From assembly GCA_002104905.1 (NCBI GenBank), contig MCFE01000162.1, positions 62,001 to 126,000 on the forward strand: a stretch of DNA of 64,000 bases, in the 5' to 3' direction. This DNA is from Basidiobolus meristosporus CBS 931.73 (lineage: Eukaryota > Basidiobolomycota > Basidiobolomycetes > Basidiobolales > Basidiobolaceae). The notes beneath the pieces are model-generated. The model saw nothing but the letters and a program-made list of their open reading frames with translations, was not told where the DNA came from and ran no database searches. The position numbers and the translations under genes were made by a program. How positions within the stretch are numbered: the stretch's first letter is position 1; each line of letters starts with the position of its first letter. Positions 12,173-22,809 of this stretch are shown here, piece after piece.

Positions 12173-12387
12173 TGTTATGATCTACCACTTGAATGTTTAA
12201 GTTAGATCAGTTTTTAGTTAAATCCATTAGTTTTATGTTTAGCCTATCAGTAAATCAGTGTTATCTATCAAATCAGTAGTATTAGTCAGCAGATGAATTA
12301 GCAGATCCTTATAGGACAGAAATAGTTGTATTAAGTAGGATCTAATAGGGTGATGATGATGCAATCAAATGAGTCATCACCCTAACA
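12173..12387 (+). repeat. Gypsy 5' LTR, internally deleted
   Basis: Matches the 3' LTR from TGTTATGATCTACC to GAGTCATCA, then jumps to CCCTAACA at the boundary, missing the segment that in the 3' LTR holds the TATATAAGG box and AATAAA signal. Confidence 0.85.
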
Positions 12388-12405
12388 TTGGTAGCAGCGA
12401 TAACC
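12388..12405 (+). other. Gypsy primer-binding site
   Basis: TTGGTAGCAGCGATAACC directly follows the 5' LTR. TGGTAGC fits the complement of a tRNA 3' end with the U72-A73 pattern typical of initiator tRNA-Met; the exact tRNA cannot be proven here. Confidence 0.5.
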
Positions 12406-12445
12406 AGAAGCCTCCCTCCTGAAGAAAGAAGAAACCACCCTCAAG

Positions 12446-15400
12446 ATGTTGGACAATCAAGAATGGAAGAATGCCATGCAGCAAATCCTGCCCCAACGGC
12501 AACAGTTACTCCAGATCCTCAGCCAACAGCAACAAGGAATGACTACCATGGCTCAGAGCCAGCAAAGCCCTGTCAAGAGCAACTTTAGTGTGAAGGTCAA
12601 CAAGTACCATGGTAGAGTCAATGAAAACCTGGAAACTTGGCTCTTTCAGATTGAAGAAGCTTTTAAAGCTAAAGGAATTGCTCCAGAAAGCAAGTTACAT
12701 TATTCAGCCTCTTACCTAGCAGATGCAGCTTTGCAGTGGTACTACAACAAGATCAGGTCATCCACCATGATGGGATGCTCTACAATCTCTACCTGGGATG
12801 AGTTTGTGTCGGAAATTCAGGATGCCTTTGAGCCCCCACACTAACAAACACTAGTAAGAAGAAAGTTGAAGTCACTCAGACAAAAAGGAATGGTCCAAGA
12901 GCACATCTATGAATATAGATGTCTACTTGGGCAAATTGAAAGAATGGACCCTCTGGATCAAGTTGAATACATTATTGATGGGTTGAAAGAAAGAACTTGT
13001 AAGGAAGTTAATTATGAAGACCTCAGACTATTGAAGAAGCCATCAAGATTTTCATTGACTATGACTCAGCTATGTTTGGAGTTGGGAAGCCCACAATGAT
13101 CAATCAGAGAGGCTACAATCACTATGAAAGAAGACAATCAGAAGCAGTGCTAATGGAAATAGATGCTATGCTGAAGAATCCTACCTGAGAAGAATGTAAG
13201 AAGAAAGGACTTTGCTTCAATTGCCACCAGCAGGGACATATTGCAAAGTACTGCCCTCAGACAAGAAATGGACACCCGCCATCAACAACCTTTAACCATA
13301 TTGAGGCCATGGAGCGTAGTAACATGGAGGATGAACTTGAAGAGGACTCAGAACTCACCTTCCACATGACTGAAGAATACCTATCCCAGATGGCCTCAAA
13401 CTCAGGAAAGCTATTATACTTGAATGGAGTAATCAATGGAGTACCTGCCAAGATCATGCTTGACTCAGGAGCATTGCATGAGTACATGTCTGAGCAATTT
13501 GCTTTGAAAGCTGGAATCAACTTGGAGCCCACCAAATCAACTTCAGTCTCAACAGCTGATGGGAACTCTCACATAATCAACCATATTACTCAGCCAGTAA
13601 GGATGAGTATCAATGACTATGAAGAAGATCTACAGCCCTATATATTTGGGAGCTGCAAGTTTGACCTTGTACTTGGGAAAACCTGGCTATTTTGTTGTAA
13701 TCCATCAATCAACTGGAGAACCCATGCTACTCAGATCCAGAAGGACAACAAGACCTATGAGCTATTACCTGCCAGACTGGATTTTAGCTTGGTCAATTCC
13801 AGTATGTGTGAGACAAGTGAACTTAGCAAGACCCAGTTCTGTAGAGCACTTCAAAATGTTACTCAGATGTTCCTCATGGCAGTATTACAGAAGGATTCCT
13901 CTACCCCAGCACCCCAGCAGGTCCAGACTCTCTTGAAGAAATATTCAGACGTGTTTCCAGATGAGCTTGTAAGCCTACCACCAGTCAGAGACATGGATCA
14001 CGCCATTGTCACAGGAGATGGCCCTCCAGTGAGCAAGACAACTTACAGAATGAGTCCATTGGAATTAGAGGAAATGAAGAGACAAATTGATCAGCTATTG
14101 GAGCAAGGATATATCAGACCCAGCAAGTCACCTTGGGGAACACCAGTACCTTTTGTGAAGAAGAAGGATGGAACAATCAGGATGTGCATTGACTACAGAC
14201 CCTCAACTCAGTTACTGTGAATAATAAGTACCCCATACCTTGGATTGATGAGCTTTTGGACCAACTCAATGGAGCCACTATTTTCAGCAAGATTGACCTC
14301 ATTTCAGGATACAACCAGATTAGGGTGAAGCCAGAAGATATCCCTAAGATAGCATTCAGGACCAGATATGGACATTACAAGCACTTAGTCATGAGTTTTG
14401 GCCTCACTAATGCCCCTGCAACATTCATGATGCTGATGCAGACTGTCTTTCAGGAGCACTTAGACAGGTTTGTGATAATCTACCTGGATGACATATTGAT
14501 ATACAGCTAGACAGAAGATCATCACATGGTACACATTGAAAAGATCTTGAAGAAACTAAGAGAGAACAAGCTATATGGCAAGCTAGCCAAGTGTGAATTC
14601 TTCAAGGCACATGTTGAATACCTGGGACACATAGTGACTAGCACAGGAGTGAACTTAGACCCTAAGAAGGTTGAAGTTATCAAGAACCTGAAGCAGCCCC
14701 ATAGCATATCAGAACTCAGATCATTCCTCAGAATGGTTTCCTATTATTGGAGATTTGTCAAGTCTTTTGCAAGTATTGCGGCCCCCTTAACTGATATCCT
14801 CAGCAAAGACAATACCTACAAGTAGGACATAGCTTTTGAGACTGCCTTCCAGACACTCAAGAATGAACTTGCTAAGCTGCCAAGCTTAAGAATACCAGAC
14901 TTCAGAAAAGAGTTCACTCTGAGTGCAGATGCTTCAGATTATGCAATTGGTGGAGTGTTGAGCCAAGAACATAAGGGAATGGACTACCCTGTTGCCTTTG
15001 AATCCAAGAAACTGAACTCAGCAGAACAAAACTATCCAGTCCATGAGAAGGAGATGCTTGCTATAATATACTGCTTGAAGACATGGAGATGCTATATTGA
15101 AGGAGTCAAATGCACTGTGAAGACTGATCATGCCTCCCTCAAGTATATATTTACTCAGAAGGTACTCTCTAGAAGAATGACAAGATGGAGTGAATACATT
15201 CAGCAATTTGACTTGGAGATTGTCTACAGCCCTGTAAAAAACAACATGGTTACTGATGCCTTATCAAGATTAGATCAACCTGCACAACTCAACTTGGTGC
15301 ATGAATCAGATTGGCCTAGCCTATTACCAAAGTACTTGGAGGACCAAGCCATTGCTAATGAGGTGGATAAAGATATCAAGAAGATAATCCAGAATGAAGC

Positions 15401-16577
15401 CAGCAAATTTGTAGTACAGGATGAAACACTCTACCAAATTGTTGATGGAGGCCCTATTGCCTATTGCCCTTATGTTTCTTGCCTAGATTTAATAGATAAG
15501 CTACACAATGGATATGGACATCTTGGAATTGAAGGAACCTATAGTCTTGTGAAAGCCAGAGCCTGGTGGCCCAGAATGAAACAAGACATTGAGAAGCTAG
15601 TGAAAATATGCCCCAATTGCCAAATCAACCAAGGCCAACCACAGAGAATTGCTAAACTCTTTCCCTTGGAGCCTGTAAGCACATTTGAAAGATAGGGAAT
15701 TGACTTTATTGGAAGTCTGCCAACTACCAGGAAATGCAACCGTTGGATCCTAGTAGCAATTGACCATGCCACTAAATGGCCAGTTGCTAAAGCTGTACCA
15801 ATAGCCAGTGAACAAGAAGTTGCAAGTTTCATATACCATGAGATCCTGATGAAGTTTGGATGCCCTGTGGAGATCTTATCTGATAGAGGAGCAAACTTTA
15901 TGGCAAAGACATTAGAGGCTTACCTGGAAATACAGCAGATTAAATACTTGACAACCTTGGCATATCACCGCAGAACTAAAGGAGTCACTGAATGCTTTAA
16001 TGGATTATTTGGAAAAATGCTGACAAAGTATGCAAATGTAGCTGTCAGTAGATGGGATGAGTATATAGATCAAGCACTCTTTGCCTGCAGAGTGAGAGTG
16101 CACAACACTACCCAACAATCACCATTTTACTTAGTGTATGTATGTGAACCAAGGATTCCAGGAGATCTCATACAACCCAAGCTTACAGATGCCTTAGAAG
16201 ATGAACTAAGTCAGCCCAGTAGACACCAGCAATTGGAACAAAGACAATAAGAGGATCAGGTCAAAGTATCTCAAAGTGCAGAAAAGATGAAGCAGAGATT
16301 TGATAAGACTATAGCACCAGAAGCATTGACAGTTGGCAACTTTGTGTTGCTAAGAAACAACACTTGGAATATGTTTGAGCCACAATGGACAGGACCATTC
16401 AAGATTATCAGAGAATGTCCATTTGCAACTTACCAACTAGTGGATAAACAAGGGAATATCTGGGAAGATTTAGTTCATGGAGACAGACTCAAGCTTGCAA
16501 GACTTGCTGACAATACTGAACCATCAAGATATTGGCATCACAAGAAAAGAGATTCAGGAGAACCCTTGCAACTTTAG
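12446..16577 (+). pseudogene. Gypsy gag-pol polyprotein, degraded
   Basis: Gag begins at 12,446; a CCHC knuckle CFNCHQQGHIAKYC is at about 13,210. The protease active-site block MLDSGALHEYM is near 13,455. RT lies in 13,309-14,510 with the YLDD box near 14,485. RNase H is at 14,900-15,280 (SADASDYAIGG, TDHASL), the integrase HHCC finger near 15,500-15,630 (CPNCQ) and the DDE core in 15,690-16,150. A C-terminal GPF-x-I block follows at about 16,390. Stops at 12,842, 14,508, 14,823, 15,693 and 16,248, plus a frameshift at about 14,215, interrupt it. No separate envelope gene is present. Confidence 0.9.
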
Positions 16578-16587
16578 TGGGGGAAAA
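16576..16587 (+). other. Gypsy polypurine tract
   Basis: AGTGGGGGAAAA lies immediately before the 3' LTR, the expected plus-strand primer. Confidence 0.8.
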
Positions 16588-16956
16588 TGTTATGATCTAC
16601 CGCTTGAATGTTTAAGTTAGATAAGTCTTTAGTTAGATCAACTAATTTTATGTTTAGCCTATCAGTACATCAGTGTTATCTATCAAATCAGTAGTATTAG
16701 TCAGCAGATGAATCAGCATATCCTTATCAGACAGAAATAGTTATATTAAGTAGGATCTAATTGGGTGATGATGATGCAATTAAATGAGTCATCAGCCACA
16801 GCCTACATTAGGAAATACAATTAGTCAGCAAATGATCTTGCAAAAGGTATATAAGGAGCTGCTGGAACCTCAATAAAAATCAGTTCAAGTCTTAGTGAAT
16901 AGAGTACTAGCTAAACTCCCTAATCCTCTTCAACTCTTATATCAAGACTTGTAACA
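16588..16956 (+). repeat. Gypsy 3' LTR
   Basis: A 369-bp LTR from TGTTATGATC to ACTTGTAACA. Contains GGTATATAAGGAG (TATA box) and AATAAA about 25 bp downstream. Followed by the target duplication TATG. Confidence 0.92.
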
Positions 16957-17966
16957 TATGACCATGCCTTTGCCATGGAACTTGATGGACTCTCATTAAA
17001 CAAGTACTCAAACAGAAAATCCTGCTAGCCCCTGATTTTCATCAATCTGAATCTGCCACCCATCTTAAAGTATCAGAGCAATAATCTGATGATAGTCTCA
17101 CTGGTATCTGAGCGTAAATTACCATCCAACCTTGATTGCTACCTGTATCCATTGCTGGATGAATTTTATATGCATTCTAGCAGGATAACAGTAAATGGCT
17201 GTCATGTAAAAGTGCATATTATTATCTGCATTGGAGATACCCCAGCCATCAGCAAGATAGCAGGTTTTTCCGGATGCAATGGACAGTATTACTGTTGAAT
17301 ATGTGAGATCCAGGGGATTTACACCATAACTCACACACATTATTATTACCCAAACACCAGCACTAAGAACATCATCTTTCCACTGAGAGAACATACAGAA
17401 GTCAGCATGCAATTGCAGCCAAGTTGGTGAGCTATAAGCCATTGGCCCAAATTTGGAATCAACTGGAAATTGAAGATACTTAAGATAGATGGTATCTGTT
17501 GGAGCAAAAGCTTTCCACTGGGAGCAATGCATTTGCTTCTCAACAATATCCCTATACCAATTTACCAAGTTGTACATGGGGCATTTCAAGCTAAATGAGC
17601 CCTTTGAGATACTGGAGAAATTTGAAAGAATTGGCAAGATAATACAGAATATCTGCTACACTAAGTACTTCTCATGGGCTCTAATCAATATTCATACACA
17701 CATGCAACAATACAAATGCAAAGACTGGACAAACTGGATACGTTTTTATTTTAGTGGTGCTCTGAAGCCATTCCTACCAAGAGTACATTGGAAGCTTTGG
17801 GAGTCATATGTGAAAGTTGTAGGAATACTTATCCAGAAGCAGATCACCAATGCAAACTTGATGCATCTATAGTTACTGTGAGAGAAGTTTGTAACAGAAT
17901 TTGAGAGGCTATACTGCAAACATAAAGCAGAATGCAGATTTAATCCTATGCTAGAAAATGCCTATT

Positions 17967-18217
17967 ACTTTATTCCATGATAATTGAGGATGTATACATT
18001 TAGGTAGAAGTAAAAGTTTCCAAACTAGAACCAAGCACATAGATGTTAGACATCATTTCATATGTGGAGCTCTAAAGAATAACTGAGCAAACTTGGCTTA
18101 CTGTACTATAGAAGAAATGTTTGCAGGCATATTTACCAAACAATTAGCTAGAGACAAGCTTGAGTATCTTAGGTCAAAATTAGGACTAGTCAGTATGAGC
18201 ATTTAGTTGAGTAGGAG
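17967..18217 (+). mobile_element. Copia relic, RNase H C-terminus
   Basis: In frames on + it encodes the copia end block (a TKHIDVRHHFI-like stretch, then TKQLARDKLEYLRSKLGL) and stops just before the LTR at 18,218. It joins directly to truncated transposase copy 1, so a deletion or insertion removed both the transposon right end and most of the copia element. Confidence 0.75.
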
Positions 18218-18565
18218 TGTTGTAAAAGCTTGTAATACCACCTAAATATTCACTTAGCTTAGTCACTCATATCATTATCTTCAAATCTTGGAGAACATTA
18301 ACCAAATTTCTTTTTAGGACTTACTTCAAAAATTCTCATATTCTGGGTTTTGATATTTTGGTGAAAATATTCTAAGTTATCCAAACAGCCCCAAGCTTTG
18401 CACACATGTTCTTGGGACCTTTCTAAGCCTACTTTACAGGCTTGTTATGCCAAGACCATGTAAAAGTATAAACACTACATTTACATTCAATAAATCACTA
18501 AGTGAAAACCACATAATCTACTTGTTCTCCCTATCACTTCCAATATCTCCAAGACTCTTACAACA
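18218..18565 (+). repeat. LTR of second copia family
   Basis: A 348-bp LTR running TGTTGTAAAAGC...CTTACAACA, placed as a 3' LTR after the copia end at 18,217. About the same length and clearly homologous to the solo LTR at 28,274-28,622. Confidence 0.82.
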
Positions 18566-18585
18566 ATATTCACTTAATGATCTAC

Positions 18586-18632
18586 TGACTGTGAGAGTAG
18601 TGTTTATACTTTTGTATAGTCTTGGAAAGACA
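18586..18632 (-). repeat. Inverted fragment of the same LTR
   Basis: GTAGTGTTTATACTTTTGTA is the reverse complement of part of 18,440-18,490. It sits between the intact LTR and transposase copy 2, at the axis where copies 1 and 2 meet tail to tail. Confidence 0.55.
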
Positions 18633-20131
18633 AACATGTTTGCTCCAACAGATACCATATATCTTAAGTATCTTCAACTTTCAGTTGATTCCAAACTTGG
18701 GCCAATGGCTTATAGCTCACCAACTTGGCTGCAATTGCATGCTTACTTCTGTATGTTCTCTAAGTGGAAATATGATGTTCTTAGTGCTGATGTTTGGGTA
18801 ATAATAATGTGAGTGAGTTATGGTGTAAATCCCCTGGATCTCACATATTCAACAGTAATACTGTCCATTGTGCCTGGAAAAACCTACTATCTTGCTGATG
18901 GCTGGGGTATCTCCAATGCAGATAATAATGTGCGCTTTGTATGACAGCCATTTACCATTATCCTGCTGGAAAGCATACCAAATTTATCCAGCAATGGATA
19001 CAGGTAGCTATCCAGGTTGGACAGTGATTTAGGCCCAGACACCAGTGAGACTACCATCAGATTATTGCTATAATACCAAAAGATGGGCGGCAGATTCAGA
19101 CTGATGAGAATCAGTGGCCAGCAGGATTTGCTGGTAGAGTGCTTGTTTAATGAGAATCCATTAAGTGCTAAAGCAATGGCATAGTCATACATACCTTCAA
19201 AGTAGCCCTTGCTTCTTAGCTGTTTGTAATGTTTGCCATCAAATATACTGGATATGTTTGCGCTTGATTGGTACTGAGTGCAGTACTGTACATCTTTGCA
19301 ATATTTGTTGGACTGCATGAGCTTCCTCAGATGGGGTATGACTGGAATATATCTGGAGTGTGAACAATGTTTTCCCTCAATGGTGGTGGATTCTTGACAA
19401 CTTGGACACATTGCAATGGTAGCATTTTTGGATGTGAATGCCATGCACCTGTTAACACATGCTGGAATCAGGACAGTCTCTGGATCATTTGTTGCCAGGT
19501 GCGTGATAGTTGTCCACTTGTACCATGTACATGGTAAGTTGCATCCAGGTATGATTTTGGCAAGAAGTAGTAATAAGTCCTCAAAGCCGCCATATCTGAT
19601 ATTAGTGGAAATGCACCACTTCTCTAGCCACAACATTACATCATTCACCAGTAGATGGATTACTGGGCTCACTTGGCTCCATAAAGTATCTTTGGCATTT
19701 GTTTCAACAGGTGTTGTCTTGTTGCATATAGGGATTTGACCAGGCTCATATGTGGTATTATTGTTAGGGGAGATAGGCTCAAGATCCATCAGTGAACCTT
19801 CTTTGTCAGAGCTATCACTCTGCATGCCATATTCAAATGGCTGAGGTGAGCCTAAAGGTGTTACAAACTCACCTGACTCAGTTTGCGCAAGGTGACAAAC
19901 ATGTCCAGGTGCCAATATAGAAGTATCAACTGGCTGGCAAGATAATGTTGGTACAGAAGTGACCAATGAATGGTCAAATATGACTTGGGTAGCATAACAC
20001 TGTCTGTGATCCATGTAATACTCCCTATGCTGTCTGAGTGTTTCATGGCTGAGAGGCTTTCCGCAATAGCCACATGGTTTTTTTTCTCTTCTCTTATGGT
20101 GTTGAGTCAAAGTAGTCTTGTCTATGGGGCA
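18633..20131 (-). pseudogene. Tnp2-type transposase, copy 2; open for 407 codons then truncated
   Basis: The longest transposase frame in the window (18,887-20,110). It shows an N-terminal CGYCGKPLSHETLRQH Cys/His motif, an acidic linker, and the segment PACVNRCMAFTS...MCPSCQ followed by YIPVIPHLRKLM. Then come FDGKHYKQLRSKGYFEGMYDYA and LISLNLPPIFWYYSNNLM with SGPKSL-x-NLDSYLYPLLDKF. These blocks occur in this order in fungal Tnp2 (Plavaka/CACTA) transposases, DDE-type enzymes that cut and paste DNA. Upstream the frame continues to about 20,131; the position of the copy 1 start ATG is ATA here. The C-terminal third is missing, so it cannot be autonomous. Confidence 0.85.
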
Positions 20132-20347
20132 AACAGTTTGACCTTCAATAACATAACGCTATTATATCACTTTTTGGTCAATATTCATGTGAACTTAAGA
20201 CAGTCTTGTATTTGAGACATTGCACCTACATGAATGTAAGATTCAATGATGACCTGCCAGAGTAAGCATTATAAATAAGGTTGTGGCACCACATACCCAT
20301 GTTTATATAACACTATTTCCCCTTAGGTTTGACTCACTTCCATATAT
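20132..20347. promoter_or_regulatory. Shared divergent intergenic region, copy 2
   Basis: Corresponds to 11,012-11,233 of copy 1, about 215 bp between transposase and second gene. Has CCATATATATG next to the second-gene ATG at 20,348 and an AT-rich TATTATATCAC block near the transposase. Conservation of spacing in two diverged copies suggests one bidirectional promoter. Confidence 0.5.
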
Positions 20348-22425
20348 ATGCCACTAAAAAATAAAGCAAAGCTGTCTGGTTCTTAACCAAACACCACCAC
20401 TGACGGCAACAGAAGAATAGTTGGACAGCAGCTTGCTTTGACATTCAGTGCAACAAGTGGGGCTACATCCACAAAAGGCCCTGTGGACAGTGTGCCTATT
20501 GAAGGTAATAATGCAGACTCCTCAGGCTCTCAGTCAAGTAGGCAATTGAGAATCTCTGTGGAGCCACAAGCTGACTGTTATGCTCAGCCAGATGAAAATG
20601 TAGCAAACGCAGTACCCTCAGTTGAAGATCAGCAAGTGGCCATAATAACATCACCACCACCCATATTAGCAAGTATGTTGTCAGCTCATACCAAAGCATT
20701 AATGATCTAATTAGGGGCAGTGGCTGAAAGGATAGATGCAATGGCCCAGAGAAATCAGGAAATGGCCCAGAAACAGGATGAGTGGGTAATATGTGTCAAG
20801 CAATCAATATCCCAGGTAGAGAAAGCAGTATCCTTACTACAAAGAAGGAACTCAAGTAGCTCAGTGTCACAGCCAAAAATTGAGCCATTTCCCAATGTAA
20901 CAGCAGAGGAACACTATATAGTCTTTGAAGCACAACAACAGTGCCCAAAGATAAAGCCCACAGAAAAACCTATTACAGCATGGGAGGGAGACAATGTGGT
21001 GTTTATACCAAAGCCTAAAAATCAAGAGACATTGAATATCTGTGAAGCCATTGAGTGCAATAATGAAGAGTGGGCAAATATACAAGCGGCTGTCAGGAGT
21101 CTAGCATGCCATCTCCTTAAGGCCGGCATACCCTGGGACCATCAGGAACTCAAGGCCAAGCAGGATGCACTTGACTTGTTCCATGAGCATTATCCTGGAT
21201 TTGAACGGGCAAACAGATTTTGGGCCAGCATTAGTATGCTGAGAAAGTATCACAAGAATAGCAGAAACTATCAAAGGCAGAAAAACAAGGGTGTCATGGC
21301 TAAAAACCAGCAGCTTCCTCAAGAACCTGTTACAAGCAGGGCCAAAAGCTCCAGACAAGCCTCAAAGAGATGTCAGGCAGCTGGAAGAGTGCCAAATAGG
21401 GACAAGCAGGCAGACATGGATGCACCAGCACAACATTTATCAAGGAAAAAGCATAGTACTGCCCAAGAAGCACCCAGTTAAAGTAGCAGTGAAGGACCTG
21501 GCAGTGATAAGAACCAGCCACTTTTACAGGAGCCAGTCACAACTACAGTTGAAAGCTCAAAACAAGCTGAAAAGAAATATCAGGTTGCCAAAAGAGTGCC
21601 AGCAAGGGACAAGCAAGCCAAAATAGATGCGTCAGCACAGAATTATCCAGGGTAAAATGTACTTCTTTACAAGCAGAACTTAGACAAAGTAGCAGTGAGA
21701 GTCCTAGCAGTGATAAAGGAAAATGTAAATGGAAAAATGTCTACCTAAGCTTGAGGCAGGGAGGTATGCAAAAAAAACTGCAGTTCTTGCCAGTTAACAC
21801 CTCAAGCCAGGAACAGACTGAGTCCCATCACAGCCAAGAAGAATTACCAACAAGAAAACAGCTGTCTTTAAAAGAGTTGGAAGTGCAGCCAGTTGAGCTA
21901 CACTCCAGCAAGGTATATGAGTTTGCTGAAAAAGGCAATCCATCTACCATGGCATCCATAGCCTCCACAGCCTCCATTGTTGACACAGTGGAGATCCCAC
22001 TCACAGACAAGGCTACAACATTAAGAGCTCAAAAGACTATCACAATGCCTTCAGTGGAGTTTTGGAACATCAATAGGCACACCAAGAGGTTGCAACACTT
22101 CTTCCAGAGTGGTGCTCAAGAAAACACACTGGAATATTGCCAGGATTTATTGCAAAGACTGGCAGATGAGGAGCTTGACCTTGAAGTGCTGGCTGAAGAC
22201 CAGGATGTGTGGGAACCAGTGAATGAGCAGTGGCATAAAGCTGTTGGGTTCCTGCCAAAGTTGAGGAACCAGAGCATTACAGCAGAAATGCTTATTGAGT
22301 GGTGGATTTTAATGGAGCTACTTGTTGAGTGTGGGGTTGGGCTTAATGTTAGTGTAGGGTATAGAGACTTGTATAGGTCAATGCAATTGGCAATTGTAGT
22401 ACAACTGAAGTTTCAATGGATGTAA
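20348..22425 (+). pseudogene. Transposon second gene, copy 2 (unknown DNA-transposon accessory protein)
   Basis: About 690 codons in near-continuous frames: start ATG at 20,348, then 20,438-20,710, 20,720-21,481, a shifted unit to about 21,650, and 21,751-22,425. Layout: basic N-terminus; Ser/Gln-rich linker; a coiled-coil-like stretch (AERIDAMAQRNQEMAQKQDE); a helical block with NNEEWANIQAAVRSLAC and RFWASISMLRKYHKNSRNYQ; two tandem units about 69 codons apart with core GRVPNRDKQADMDAPAQ; and a C-terminal helical domain from VEFWNINRHTKRLQHFF. Stops at 20,384, 20,708 and 21,479 are TAA where related sequence implies CAA. I recognise no family; a TnpA-like role is inference. Confidence 0.6.
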
Positions 22426-22809
22426 ATCAATTTGTACGCATGAAAAGTACAAGAAATGGTTGAGTCAGGAAGTAAGGAGTGTGAAAAAGAGGCAATAGCC
22501 AATCAATTCACAAAAATGTAGGAGGCAATAGAGTGTCTGGGATCAGAAAGTGAGCAAATTGGCAGGGTACTAATCAAAAGCCACTTATACATTGTTGTGA
22601 TGAAAAATTTTGACTAAGTTTTTTGTGAAATCATGGATGCATTTATTTTTCAACAGTCTCTAGATGGTGTCCTGACAAGATCAGTACCTCTTAGTCACGG
22701 GACTTTCACTTTGTATTGGCCTTTTAACAGGATCATCTCAATAATTTTTCATATGGTCAAGGGCAAACATAACAAACAACTAAGAAGCAAGGGTTACACT
22801 GAAGGTATG

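Larger units (their letters stand above)
12173..16956 (+). mobile_element. Ty3/gypsy LTR retrotransposon inserted in transposase copy 1
   Basis: Full domain order gag-protease-RT-RNase H-integrase between TGTTATGATC...TAACA LTRs. The 4-bp duplication TATG flanks it (12,169-12,172 and 16,957-16,960), and removing the element restores the sequence found uninterrupted in copy 2 (AAGGTATGTATGACTATG). The 5' LTR is 215 bp and the 3' LTR 369 bp, so the 5' copy has an internal deletion of about 150 bp. Several stops and frameshifts make it non-functional. Confidence 0.93.
8736..17966. mobile_element. Two-gene Tnp2 DNA transposon, copy 1 (split by a gypsy element)
   Basis: The left terminus is CCCTATGAGAAGTTATTG at 8,736. 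The second gene runs leftward (9,060-11,011) and the Tnp2 transposase rightward from 11,234, with a shared intergenic region between. A Ty3/gypsy element (12,173-16,956) splits the transposase gene with a TATG target duplication. The transposase resumes at 16,957 and is cut at about 17,966 by a copia fragment, so the right terminus is missing. Joining these parts to the right ends of copies 0 and 3 implies a full element of about 5.3 kb. Confidence 0.8.
11234..17966 (+). pseudogene. Tnp2-type transposase, copy 1 (parts 11,234-12,172 and 16,957-17,966)
   Basis: Starts at an ATG encoding MDKTTLTQHHKRREKRP and is homologous to the 407-residue frame of copy 2. Visible features: a damaged N-terminal Cys/His motif, a two-CxxC segment followed by IP-x-x-x-KL, then GKHYKQLQSKGYFEGM where the gypsy element interrupts. 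After 16,957 come the SLNKYS block, an equivalent of LPPI...SLVS-x-x-K-x-x-x-NLD-x-YLYPLLDEF, and a GDTPAISK-AGF block typical of Tnp2 transposases in fungal Plavaka/CACTA elements. Many stops and frameshifts; inactive. Confidence 0.75.
18633..22756. mobile_element. Two-gene Tnp2 DNA transposon, copy 2 (best preserved)
   Basis: Inverted relative to copy 1: transposase leftward (20,110 to 18,633), second gene rightward (20,348-22,425). The right end is AATAATTTTTCATATGG at 22,756, matching the CCCTATGAAAAAT terminus in inverse orientation with one change. The transposase 3' part is truncated at 18,633. Copy 2 ends directly against transposase sequence of copy 3. Confidence 0.8.

Noticed and set aside
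8736-22756. Recent inverted duplication of one 10-kb segment
   Set aside because: The two arms are diverged and carry different nested insertions, so they are independent copies of one transposon family rather than a recent palindrome.
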